DNA of 15,071 nucleotides from assembly GCA_020850375.1 (NCBI GenBank), contig JADZET010000350.1, positions 1 to 15,071 of the forward strand, read 5' to 3'. Origin of the DNA: Phycisphaeraceae bacterium. Lineage in GTDB: Bacteria > Planctomycetota > Phycisphaerae > Phycisphaerales > Phycisphaeraceae. Under the pieces are notes generated by a model. The model saw only the letters and a list, made by a program, of their open reading frames with translations, was not told the origin of the DNA and ran no database searches. Numbering within the stretch: the stretch's first letter is position 1; every line of letters begins with the position of its first letter. This document shows, piece after piece, positions 1 through 6,269 of the stretch. The position numbers and the translations under genes were made by a program.

Positions 1-67
1 AGAACTCGGTCAGGGCGTGCTCGTAGAAGGCGGTCCTGTAGCCACGCTCCACGTAGTTGATGCGCCC
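1..67 (-). other. Open minus-strand frame at left edge, in frame with the upstream gene
   Basis: Directly after the TAA stop of the small winged-helix gene (68-70), the same minus-strand frame stays open for 22 codons to the window edge. It reads like real protein, with the residues INYVERGYRTAFYEHALTEF at its end. A GTG start at 52-50 could begin a new gene. Otherwise the stretch is the original C-terminus of the upstream gene, cut off by the TAA. I see no Shine-Dalgarno sequence before that GTG, which slightly favours the truncation or readthrough view. The fragment is too short to assign a family. Confidence 0.35.
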
Positions 68-331
68 TTAAGTGGTGAACATGCCCCGCTCCTTGAGCAG
101 TTCCAGGGCCACGTTGACCTGCGTGTACGGCGCATCGATGGCGTCGGCAAGCGCCGTCATCGTCACGCCCTGGTCCAGGTGCTCGTCGATGTGGGCGGCA
201 ACCGCCTTGAAGACCTCCTCCGTGCAGCGATGGGCGTATTCACGGCCGTCGGGGAGCTTGATGTAGCGCTCGAGGGCGCCACCGGGCGTCGCCCGGAACT
301 CGATGTCTCGGTTCTCAAGACTGCGTCGCAT
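68..331 (-). CDS. Small winged-helix-like DNA-binding protein
   Basis: This gene encodes 87 aa. Residues about 35-85 look like a helix-turn-helix: a helical VFKAVAAHIDEHL segment, then VTMTALADAIDAPYTQVNVAL as the HTH core, then a LKERGMF wing-like end. That pattern suits a small transcriptional regulator, but I cannot name a family. The N-terminus (IEFRATPGGALERYIKLPDG) looks like a short beta hairpin. An AGGGAG Shine-Dalgarno lies about 8 nt before the ATG. The gene starts only 3 nt after the stop of the HARE-HTH gene, so the two are probably translationally coupled in one leftward operon. The TAA that ends it is followed by more open, protein-like frame, so the protein may be shortened. 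Confidence 0.7.
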   Translation of the reverse strand: MRRSLENRDIEFRATPGGALERYIKLPDGREYAHRCTEEVFKAVAAHIDEHLDQGVTMTALADAIDAPYTQVNVALELLKERGMFTT

Positions 332-334
332 GGC

Positions 335-886
335 TCACGCTCCCTGGGCCAGGGTGAATCGGCCGCGATCGGCCTTGCGGAACCGGGCGTCGGCGCCCTT
401 GGTGGCAATCTCGCGGTGCATTGCGGCGTAGATCGTGGCCTGGGGCGTGGCGCCACCGGTCTTCCAGAGCCCCTGGTCGAGCATGGCCTGGACGATGTCC
501 TTGCACCGCATGGGGCCCCCGGAAGCCTTGAGAACCTCGACGGCGGCGTCCAGGCCGCTGACCTTCTTGGGCTTGGGATCGCTGGCGCTATTCTTGGTCT
601 TGGCCGCCTTCGCCGGCGTCGCGGCTGCGGCGGGGATCGCGTGAGCGTTGGCCGTCGCGTCGGCGGCCCGGGCTTCGGCCACGGCCCGGTTGCGCTGCGG
701 GGCCTGGCGATCCGGGGCCAAGCCGCGCAGGCGCTGCGGGCTCTTGATGCGGACCTTCTTGTTGGTCGACATGTTCGTGCCGTCCCAGCCGCCGTGAGGG
801 CTCTCGGCATCGATGCGGACGGGCACGACCTTGTCGCTGACCATGGCGAGGTAGACCTTGCCGATCTGGACTTCGTTCTTCTTCAC
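335..886 (-). CDS. HARE-HTH domain protein, probable DNA-binding regulator
   Basis: The GTG start at 886 is chosen because a GCAGGAG Shine-Dalgarno sits just upstream. The ATG at 925 has no such site and adds an odd 13-residue prefix. This gives 183 aa. Residues 1-55 form a small beta-rich module (EVQIGKVYLAMVSDKVVPVR, then a GGW and a KVRIKS stretch). Residues 60-108 are an Ala/Lys/Pro-rich linker. Residues about 111-182 match the HARE-HTH (HB1/ASXL, RNA polymerase delta N-terminal) winged helix: GLDAAVEVLKASGGPMRCKD, then GLWKTGGATPQATIYAAM, then a DARFRKADRGRF wing. The family is linked to DNA binding and transcription or chromatin regulation. The role here as a phage or host regulator is inferred from its place in a leftward operon facing the late genes. 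Confidence 0.82.
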   Translation of the reverse strand: MKKNEVQIGKVYLAMVSDKVVPVRIDAESPHGGWDGTNMSTNKKVRIKSPQRLRGLAPDRQAPQRNRAVAEARAADATANAHAIPAAAATPAKAAKTKNSASDPKPKKVSGLDAAVEVLKASGGPMRCKDIVQAMLDQGLWKTGGATPQATIYAAMHREIATKGADARFRKADRGRFTLAQGA

Positions 887-928
887 GTTCGGGCTCCTGC
901 AAAAGGGGTTAAGCGTGGCGGCCATGGG

Positions 929-1198
929 TTAGTCCATGAACCGCTCGAGTTCGCGGTAGTAGCCACTGATGTCGCCGCCGGTGCCGCGCACGCCGTCGCA
1001 GCGTTGCTGGACCTGGCAGGCGACGCGGTAGAGGTCGTCGGGCTCGGTGTTCGTCGGCAGGCACCAGGCCAGGCGGGCCTGTTCGTCCGGCCGGGGGCTT
1101 CGGACGGTGCTGACGATCTCGACGGTCTTGCCGCCGCGTGGGCGTTCGATGGTGACCTTGCCAAACCGGCCTTCGGCTTCGATGCGGGTGATGAGCAT
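929..1198 (-). CDS. Hypothetical 89-aa protein in leftward operon
   Basis: I do not recognise a family. The 89-aa product starts at an ATG with an AGGAG Shine-Dalgarno about 8 nt upstream. It appears to be a small alpha/beta protein: an N-terminal beta region (ITRIEAEGRFGKVTIERP and a VEIVSTVR strand) followed by helices with two Cys residues. It ends in an acidic/aromatic tail (ISGYYRELERFMD). There is no membrane segment or signal peptide. It lies between the 66-aa gene and the HARE-HTH gene on the same strand and is probably co-transcribed with them. The good ribosome site and operon spacing support a real gene; the function is unknown. Confidence 0.6.
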   Translation of the reverse strand: MLITRIEAEGRFGKVTIERPRGGKTVEIVSTVRSPRPDEQARLAWCLPTNTEPDDLYRVACQVQQRCDGVRGTGGDISGYYRELERFMD

Positions 1199-1255
1199 GT
1201 TGCTGGCTCCTGGGTGGGTGGTGGTGCGTGTGCCCGCGACGGCGCGGGGGGCGGA

Positions 1256-1456
1256 TTACTTGGAGATCTGTTCGATGCGGACGTCGATGTCGCTACCGAA
1301 CCGGCTGCCGGCGATCCGCCAGCCGCGCTCGAGGGCGTGCTCGAGGCTCTTGGCGCTGTAGGTGAACCGGCCGACCTGCTCGTGGCTGACCAGGTCGATC
1401 ACGGTCGCCCGGTAGATCGTGCGGTCTTCACGGTGGTCTTCGTGGGGGCGCTGCAT
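1256..1456 (-). CDS. Hypothetical 66-aa protein, first gene of leftward operon
   Basis: The ATG at 1456 is preferred over the one at 1495 because an AAAGGA Shine-Dalgarno lies 8-13 nt before it. The product is 66 aa, with a charged His/Arg/Glu-rich start (MQRPHEDHREDRTIYRATV) and a compact alpha/beta body containing SLEHALERGWRIAGSRFGSD and a C-terminal IDVRIEQISK strand. I recognise no family. It is the promoter-proximal gene of the leftward set, about 120 nt from the divergent start at 1576. Transcription of both sets must begin between 1457 and 1575, but I see no convincing -35/-10 pair there in either direction. Confidence 0.6.
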   Translation of the reverse strand: MQRPHEDHREDRTIYRATVIDLVSHEQVGRFTYSAKSLEHALERGWRIAGSRFGSDIDVRIEQISK

Positions 1457-1575
1457 CGTGCGTTCCTTTCGTGGTTCGTCGCTGTTGACGAGCACATCAG
1501 GGCGTCAGCCGCCAAAGACATCAAGGCCGAAATGGCCCGATTCCCTGGATTCCGGGGGGTGAGTCGCAGATCGCT

Positions 1576-1809
1576 ATGAACAGGCAAGAGCCAACCAGAA
1601 TCACAGCGGCGAACGGGCCGACTGTCCGGGGCATGGACCCCGCGGGCGTGCCCGTGGCGGACCTGGCACGGCTGCTGCGGTTGTCCGAGGAGGCGATTCG
1701 CCGGCACATCGACCAGGGAGCGCCGACCAACGCCGACGGAACGGTCAACTTCATCCACTATGCGGCGTGGCTCAACCAGCGCCTGGCAGGACGGACCCAT
1801 GGCGATTGA
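1576..1809 (+). CDS. Small HTH protein, probable terminase small subunit or its DNA-binding module
   Basis: The product is 77 aa. Residues about 24-70 form a helix-turn-helix of the MerR/Nu1-like type: VPVADLARLLRLSEEAIRRH, then an IDQGAPTNADG turn, then VNFIHYAAWLNQRL. In lambda-like phages the terminase small subunit recognises the packaging site with such a module and sits just before the large subunit, as here. The last 11 nt overlap the large-subunit start (ATGGCGATTGA), so translation is probably coupled. No good Shine-Dalgarno precedes the ATG at 1576; an internal ATG at 1633 would keep the whole HTH. At this length it lacks the assembly domain of typical small subunits, so it may be an HTH-only form. 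The role is inferred from the fold and position. Confidence 0.62.
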   Translation: MNRQEPTRITAANGPTVRGMDPAGVPVADLARLLRLSEEAIRRHIDQGAPTNADGTVNFIHYAAWLNQRLAGRTHGD

Positions 1810-4093
1810 CCCGCTGAACCTCTCGCCGACACAGCTGGTACGGATGCTCAACTCGACGCCGCTGGGCACGGTGGTCACCGGGCCGCGCCTGCACCGCCAG
1901 CGCGACGAGGCCGGCCAGCGCATCGCCAGTCCCGATGGCAGGCACATTCATCTGGTCCGCTACACCGCCTGGCTCGCCCGCAAGGTCGACTCGCCCGAGC
2001 CGTCCCGCCTCACCGAGGCCCAGCGCCGCCAGCGCGACCTGGCGCGTAAGCTGGCGGACTCACGCGACGCACGCGACATCGGCCCGATCCCCGAGCCCCA
2101 TGACCTGGCCCGCCGGGATCGCTGTGGCCGGTCCTTTCGGGGCTTCTGCGACACCTACTTCGCCGCGGCCTTTAGCCTGCCCTGGAGCGACGATCACCTG
2201 CGCGTGATCGCCAAGATCGAGCAGTCCGTCCTCGAGGGCGGCCTGTTCGCCTTCGCCATGCCGCGCGGCTCGGGCAAGACGACGCTCGCCCGCGTGGCGG
2301 GTCTGTGGGCGATCCTCTACGGCTACCGCAGCTACATCTGCCTGATTGGCTCGGCTGAGGAACAGGCGAAGATGATGCTCGAGGCGATCAAACGCGAGCT
2401 GCTGGCCAACGACGTGCTCGCGGCTGACTTCCCCGAGGCCGTCTTCCCCATCCGCAGGCTCGAGAACAACGCCCGCCGGCAGATCGGCCAGCTCTGCCAG
2501 GGCGAGCCGACCTACATCATCTGGTCGGCTGACAAGCTGGTCATGCCCACCCTCGCCAGCAGCGCTTGCTCGGGCTCGATCATCACCGTGGCGGGCCTGG
2601 ATTCGAACATCCGCGGCCAGCACCACGCCCGGATGGATGGCAGCGTCGTCCGTCCCTCTCTGGTGATCCTCGACGATCCGCAGACCCGCCAGTCCGCCGC
2701 CTCGCCCGCGCAGACGAAGCATCGCCTGTCGATTCTCAACGGGGACGTGCTGGGCATGGCCGGCCCGGGCGTGAAGATCGCAGGCTTCATGACCTGCACG
2801 AAGATTTACCACGACGACCTAGCGGACCAGATCCTCGACCGCCAGCGTAACCCCGAGTGGCAGGGCCAATGCACGCGCATGGTCCAGGCCTTCCCCTGCG
2901 CAGCGGCTGAGAAACTCTGGGACCAGTACGCCCAGCTCCGGGCCGAAGGCCTGCGCGAGGGCGATGCCGGCAAACGGGCTACAGCCTTCTACGCCAGACA
3001 CCGGGCAGAGATGGACGCCGGCGCCATCGTCGCCTGGCCCGCCAGACACAACGCCGATGAACTAAGCGCCCTGCAACATGCGATGAACCTCAAGCTCCGC
3101 AATGAGGAGGCGTTCTTCGCGGAGTATCAGAACGAGCCGGTCACCGCTCAACTCGACGAGGACGTTCTTACACCTGACCAGGTGGCCCAGCGGTTCAATG
3201 GCCGGGTGCGGCGGCATGTGCCGCAGGCGGCGACGTGCCTGACGGCGTTCATCGACGTGCAGGAGAAGATGCTCTTCTACGCTGTGTGCGCCTGGCAGCC
3301 GGACTTTACGGGGTACGTCATTGACTATGGCACGCTGCCGGACCAGAAGCGACGTTATTTCACACTCCGCGACGCCACTCGGACACTGGCCGCGTCGCAC
3401 CCCGGGGCCGGCGTCGAGGGCGCGGTACAGGCAGGGATCGAGCAACTGGCCAGTGAACTGATCAGCCGGCAGTGGCCGTTGGCGGTCGAGCCCGGCACGG
3501 GTGGCGGGTCCGTCATGCGGATCGAACGACTGCTGATCGACGCCGGCTACCTTCCCGGCGTGATCTCGAACGTCTGCCATCGGCTCCCCGGGGCGGGCGG
3601 CGTGGTCATGCCCAGCAAGGGCATCGGCATCCGGGCGGGCAGCAAACCCATGAGCACCTACAAGCGCCGGCCCGGCGAACGCCACGGCCACCACTGGTAC
3701 GTCCCCAACGTCGCGCGGACCGGCGACTTCCGGCACGTCCTGATCGACGTCAACCACTGGAAATCGTTCATCCACGCACGCCTCGCCACCGCGCCCGGCG
3801 ACCAGGGTGCCCTGACGCTCTTCGGCCGATCCGCCGGCGAACATCGCATGTTGGCGGACCACGTCGCGGCGTCTGAGACGTTTGTCCGCACCGAGGGACA
3901 CGGCCGCATGGTCACAGAATGGTCGAGCAAGCCCAGCAAGCCCGACAACCACTGGTTCGACTGCCTCGTCGGCTGTGCCGTGGCCGCGAGCATGTGTGGC
4001 GTGCGCTTCGGCGTCGAACGCATCGAGCGGCAGTCCTCAGCACGAATCAAGCTCTCGGACCGGCAGCTTCGAAGGAGCAGCGTCCATGACTAA
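1799..4093 (+). CDS. terL: Phage terminase large subunit (DNA-packaging ATPase/nuclease)
   Basis: This is the motor that cuts and pumps phage DNA into the prohead. The 764-aa product starts at ATG 1799, overlapping the small HTH gene by 11 nt. Residues about 5-60 are an extra HTH-like module resembling that neighbour, ending RHIHLVRYTAWLARK. The ATPase domain has Walker A PRGSGKTT (155-162) and Walker B LVILDDP (288-294), with an LIGSAEEQAKMM strand-helix between. The C-terminal RNase H-like nuclease has candidate metal-binding aspartates at D486 (TAFIDVQE) and D721 (WFDCLVG). The overall size and order fit a GpA-like or related large terminase; I am sure of the role and less sure of the subfamily. 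The zinc-ribbon gene overlaps its 3' end by 8 nt. Confidence 0.92.
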   Translation: MAIDPLNLSPTQLVRMLNSTPLGTVVTGPRLHRQRDEAGQRIASPDGRHIHLVRYTAWLARKVDSPEPSRLTEAQRRQRDLARKLADSRDARDIGPIPEPHDLARRDRCGRSFRGFCDTYFAAAFSLPWSDDHLRVIAKIEQSVLEGGLFAFAMPRGSGKTTLARVAGLWAILYGYRSYICLIGSAEEQAKMMLEAIKRELLANDVLAADFPEAVFPIRRLENNARRQIGQLCQGEPTYIIWSADKLVMPTLASSACSGSIITVAGLDSNIRGQHHARMDGSVVRPSLVILDDPQTRQSAASPAQTKHRLSILNGDVLGMAGPGVKIAGFMTCTKIYHDDLADQILDRQRNPEWQGQCTRMVQAFPCAAAEKLWDQYAQLRAEGLREGDAGKRATAFYARHRAEMDAGAIVAWPARHNADELSALQHAMNLKLRNEEAFFAEYQNEPVTAQLDEDVLTPDQVAQRFNGRVRRHVPQAATCLTAFIDVQEKMLFYAVCAWQPDFTGYVIDYGTLPDQKRRYFTLRDATRTLAASHPGAGVEGAVQAGIEQLASELISRQWPLAVEPGTGGGSVMRIERLLIDAGYLPGVISNVCHRLPGAGGVVMPSKGIGIRAGSKPMSTYKRRPGERHGHHWYVPNVARTGDFRHVLIDVNHWKSFIHARLATAPGDQGALTLFGRSAGEHRMLADHVAASETFVRTEGHGRMVTEWSSKPSKPDNHWFDCLVGCAVAASMCGVRFGVERIERQSSARIKLSDRQLRRSSVHD

Positions 4094-4289
4094 ACCACTC
4101 GATATCTCTCAAGCCACCCCCCCGCTCTCGCCAAGCCCGCTGCGGGCGGAGGTCAAGGGAATCGTCTGCCCCCGGTGCGGCTGCGGACACTTCCGCGTGG
4201 TCTACACTCGGGCCAAGCTCGGAGGGCGGATCATGCGCCGCCGCGAATGCAGGCACTGCGGCCGGCGGATCACCACCTGGGAGAAGTGA
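4086..4289 (+). CDS. Small zinc-ribbon protein resembling the NrdR N-terminal domain
   Basis: The 67-aa product has an AAGGAG Shine-Dalgarno and overlaps the terminase stop by 8 nt. A Pro-rich N-terminus (1-25) precedes a treble zinc ribbon: C28-P-R-C31 and C55-R-H-C58, separated by a beta hairpin and a basic stretch (GGRIMRRRECRHCGRRITTW). The pattern CPxCG...TR...RRRxCxxCxxRxTTxE matches the zinc ribbon of NrdR, the ribonucleotide reductase repressor. The ATP-cone that NrdR needs for nucleotide sensing is absent. A stand-alone ribbon of this type may bind DNA or RNA. In a packaging operon it could be a late-gene or packaging accessory factor. The similarity is visible by eye; the function is inference. 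Confidence 0.72.
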   Translation: MTKPLDISQATPPLSPSPLRAEVKGIVCPRCGCGHFRVVYTRAKLGGRIMRRRECRHCGRRITTWEK

Positions 4290-4371
4290 CGCAGTTATCC
4301 ACCGCAATTACTGCAATCCTTGCCTGATGTTCCACCGCTGGAACGATCATCGCTCGAACACGCCAAAGCCC

Positions 4372-4399
4372 TTGCGTCGCCACGAGCCGGCCGTATAAC
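4372..4399 (+). promoter_or_regulatory. Candidate sigma70-type promoter for head genes
   Basis: TTGCGT (4372-4377) and TATAAC (4394-4399) are separated by 16 nt. The -10 matches 5 of 6 consensus positions; the -35 is weak beyond TTG. The site lies inside the only sizeable gap of the packaging/head cluster and points towards the portal and capsid genes. In GC-rich DNA a TATAAC hexamer is uncommon, which adds some weight. Confidence 0.35.
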
Positions 4400-4420
4400 T
4401 GCACATGACAACTCCAACGA

Positions 4421-4446
4421 CAGCTCGCGCGTAGCGCCGCGAGCTG
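4421..4446 (+). other. Perfect 9-bp inverted repeat (hairpin) in the non-coding gap
   Basis: CAGCTCGCG and CGCGAGCTG are exact reverse complements separated by an 8-nt loop (CGTAGCGC). No T-run follows, so this is not a standard intrinsic terminator. It starts about 22 nt after the candidate -10 and would lie at the 5' end of that transcript. A leader-RNA structure, a protein-binding dyad or a Rho-type pause site are all possible. Confidence 0.5.
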
Positions 4447-4536
4447 ACCGGCCCCGCCCCCCCCGGAAGATATCCCGGTGATGCAGGCCGTGCGAGCCCT
4501 CACTCGCGCGGCCTATTTGCTTTCAGGCACACCGGT

Positions 4537-4734
4537 ATGGCGGAAGACACCAACGACACCCTGCGTGAGAACGCGTCCAAGCCGGCTGAGGCATCCGTCG
4601 ACGGCCAGACGGTCAAGCAGCACCCGCTGCCCGACCAGATTGCGGCGGACCGGTACATCGAAAGCAAGAAGGCGGCCCGGACGAAGGGCTTAGGTGTGCC
4701 ACTCAAGAGGCTGTCGCCACCTGGCGCGGTCTGA
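4537..4734 (+). CDS. Small head protein in the gpW position
   Basis: The 65-aa product is hydrophilic, with an acidic, likely disordered first half. Its conserved-looking C-terminus is a helix (LPDQIAADRYIESKKAARTK) ending in a Gly/Pro-rich basic tail (PLKRLSPPGAV). Lambda gpW, a head-completion protein of similar size, sits between terminase and portal in the same way and also ends in a basic, Gly/Pro-containing tail. The homology is not certain; the call rests on position, size and layout. Translation initiation looks weak, since only an AGG lies about 8 nt upstream of the ATG. The portal gene follows after 38 nt. Confidence 0.55.
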   Translation: MAEDTNDTLRENASKPAEASVDGQTVKQHPLPDQIAADRYIESKKAARTKGLGVPLKRLSPPGAV

Positions 4735-4772
4735 CGTCACCACCCCCCTACCGCACCCCTTGTGGACGCTCC

Positions 4773-6269
4773 ATGCTCGGTTGGCTTAAACATCTCGCCG
4801 CTTCTCCTCAGCCGCAGCGATCAGATCGCTGCCGGCCGGTGGTGCGGATCGTCAAGGCGCGTTTCGACGCGGCGGTGACGAATGAGGAAAACCGGCGGCA
4901 TTGGGCCAATGCTGATGGCCTCTCGGCCAATGCGGCACTGAGCCCCCAGGTCCGGCGGATCCTGCGCAATCGGGCGCGGTATGAGGTGGCCAACAACAGC
5001 TACGCACGGGGGATCGTGCTGACGCTGGCCAACGACACGGTGGGCACGGGGCCGAGCTTGCAGATGCTCACGGATACGCCGGCGACGAACCGGCGGGTGG
5101 AGGAGGCCTTTGGCGCGTGGGCGGAGGCGGTGAACCTGGCTGAGAAGCTCCGCACGATGCGCATGGCCCGGGCGGATAGTGGTGAGGCGTTTGCACTGCT
5201 TACCAGCAATCCCGCGATCGACCATCCGGTGCAACTCGATCTGCGTCTTGTCGAGGCGGATCAGATCGCTACGCCGGCCTGGGGATTGGGGCGGGGATCG
5301 GACGGCACGACCGACGGGATTGCCTTTGACCGCTTCGGCAATCCCGTCGAGTACCACATGCTCCGGCGCCACCCGGGTGACGCGACCTATGCCCGCGGGA
5401 TGGACGACTTCGAGCGTGTGCCGGCGGGTGCGATGGTCCACTACGTCCGTGTGGACCGGCCCGGGCAGGTGCGAGGCATTCCGGACATCACGCCCGCGCT
5501 GCCGCTCTTTGCCCAGCTCCGTCGCTACACCCTGGCGGTGATCGCGGCGGCGGAGACGGCGGCGGATTTCGCGGCGGTGCTCTACACCGACGCCCCGGCC
5601 AACGGGGAGGCGGAGAGTGTCGAGCCGATGGACATCGTCGAGCTCGAGCGGCGGATGGCCACCGTCCTGCCGGGGGGTTGGAAGCTTGGCCAGATCACAG
5701 CGGAGCAGCCAGCGACGACGTATGGCGAGTTCAAGAAGGAGATCCTTAACGAGATCACTCGCTGCCTGAACATGCCCTTTAACATCGCGGCGGGGAATTC
5801 GTCGGGCTACAACTACGCCTCGGGCCGGCTCGACCACCAGACCTACTACAAGAGCATCCGCGTCGACCAATCTCATCTTGAGGCGATGGTGCTCGATCGT
5901 GTCCTCGCTGCGTGGTTCAACGAAGCTGTGTTGATTGACGACCTCTTGCCGCAGTCGCTGCGTCTGCGCGATTCACGCTATCCGCACCAGTGGATGTGGG
6001 ACGGGCAGGAACATGTCGACCCGGCCAAGGAGGCCAATGCGCAGGCGACGAGATTGACCAGTTACACGACCACCTTGGCCCACGAATACGCCAAGCAGGG
6101 CAAGGACTGGGAGACGGAACTCCGCCAACGGGCCCGGGAACTCAAGCTCATGAAGGAACTCGGCCTGACCGCTGAGCAGGCGATGCCCGCGCCTACCGAA
6201 CCTGAACCCCAAGATGAGGAAGAGACGGATGACACGCCCCCCCGGAAGCATGCTCGCCAAGCCGCCTGA
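4773..6269 (+). CDS. Phage portal protein (lambda family)
   Basis: The portal forms the dodecameric ring at the capsid vertex through which DNA enters and leaves. The 498-aa length is usual for the lambda portal family (Phage_portal_2). Diagnostic features are the N-terminal LSPQVRRILRNRARYEVANN segment, a LVEADQIATPAW strand, the HYVRVDRPGQVRGIPDI motif near residue 226-242 followed by a long clip/crown helix rich in Ala, and the PFNIAAGNSSGYNYASGRLD motif near residue 332-351. The C-terminus is hydrophilic and acidic (EPEPQDEEETDD) and overlaps the next gene by 41 nt. No clear Shine-Dalgarno is seen before the ATG, so translation may be coupled to the preceding small gene. Confidence 0.93.
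   Translation: MLGWLKHLAASPQPQRSDRCRPVVRIVKARFDAAVTNEENRRHWANADGLSANAALSPQVRRILRNRARYEVANNSYARGIVLTLANDTVGTGPSLQMLTDTPATNRRVEEAFGAWAEAVNLAEKLRTMRMARADSGEAFALLTSNPAIDHPVQLDLRLVEADQIATPAWGLGRGSDGTTDGIAFDRFGNPVEYHMLRRHPGDATYARGMDDFERVPAGAMVHYVRVDRPGQVRGIPDITPALPLFAQLRRYTLAVIAAAETAADFAAVLYTDAPANGEAESVEPMDIVELERRMATVLPGGWKLGQITAEQPATTYGEFKKEILNEITRCLNMPFNIAAGNSSGYNYASGRLDHQTYYKSIRVDQSHLEAMVLDRVLAAWFNEAVLIDDLLPQSLRLRDSRYPHQWMWDGQEHVDPAKEANAQATRLTSYTTTLAHEYAKQGKDWETELRQRARELKLMKELGLTAEQAMPAPTEPEPQDEEETDDTPPRKHARQAA

Larger units (their letters stand above)
4290..4536 (+). other. Non-coding interval between zinc-ribbon gene and gpW-position gene
   Basis: About 247 nt without a credible gene on either strand, which is unusual in a region where genes otherwise overlap or touch. 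It holds a promoter candidate (4372-4399), a perfect 9-bp hairpin (4421-4446), an eight-C run (4457-4464) and a weaker hairpin with arms GCGAG and CTCGC (4492-4507). The sequence just before the ATG at 4537 has only a poor ribosome site. It may be a leader for the head genes or a structured packaging-site element; I cannot decide between these from sequence. Confidence 0.5.

Noticed and set aside
1457..1575. Promoter search in the divergent gap between the leftward operon and the packaging genes
   Set aside because: A TTGACG at 1485-1490 has no -10 at a suitable distance, and no convincing pair was found on the minus strand. A non-consensus or phage-specific promoter may exist but cannot be shown.
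17..1579. A 520-codon open frame on the plus strand covering the whole leftward operon
   Set aside because: It is Ala/Gly/Val/Asp-rich without recognisable motifs, and is antisense to four genes with good ribosome sites and sensible protein content. High GC makes such shadow frames common.
3062..3952. A 296-codon minus-strand open frame opposite the terminase nuclease domain
   Set aside because: Low-information composition and opposite a well-supported gene.
5279..5300. G-rich run with three GGGG blocks, possible G-quadruplex
   Set aside because: Only three four-G blocks occur and the stretch lies within portal codons; the fourth run is just GG. Coding and base composition explain it.
4821..5876. 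A 351-codon minus-strand open frame opposite the portal gene
   Set aside because: Arg/His-rich shadow of the portal; no start signal or domain seen.
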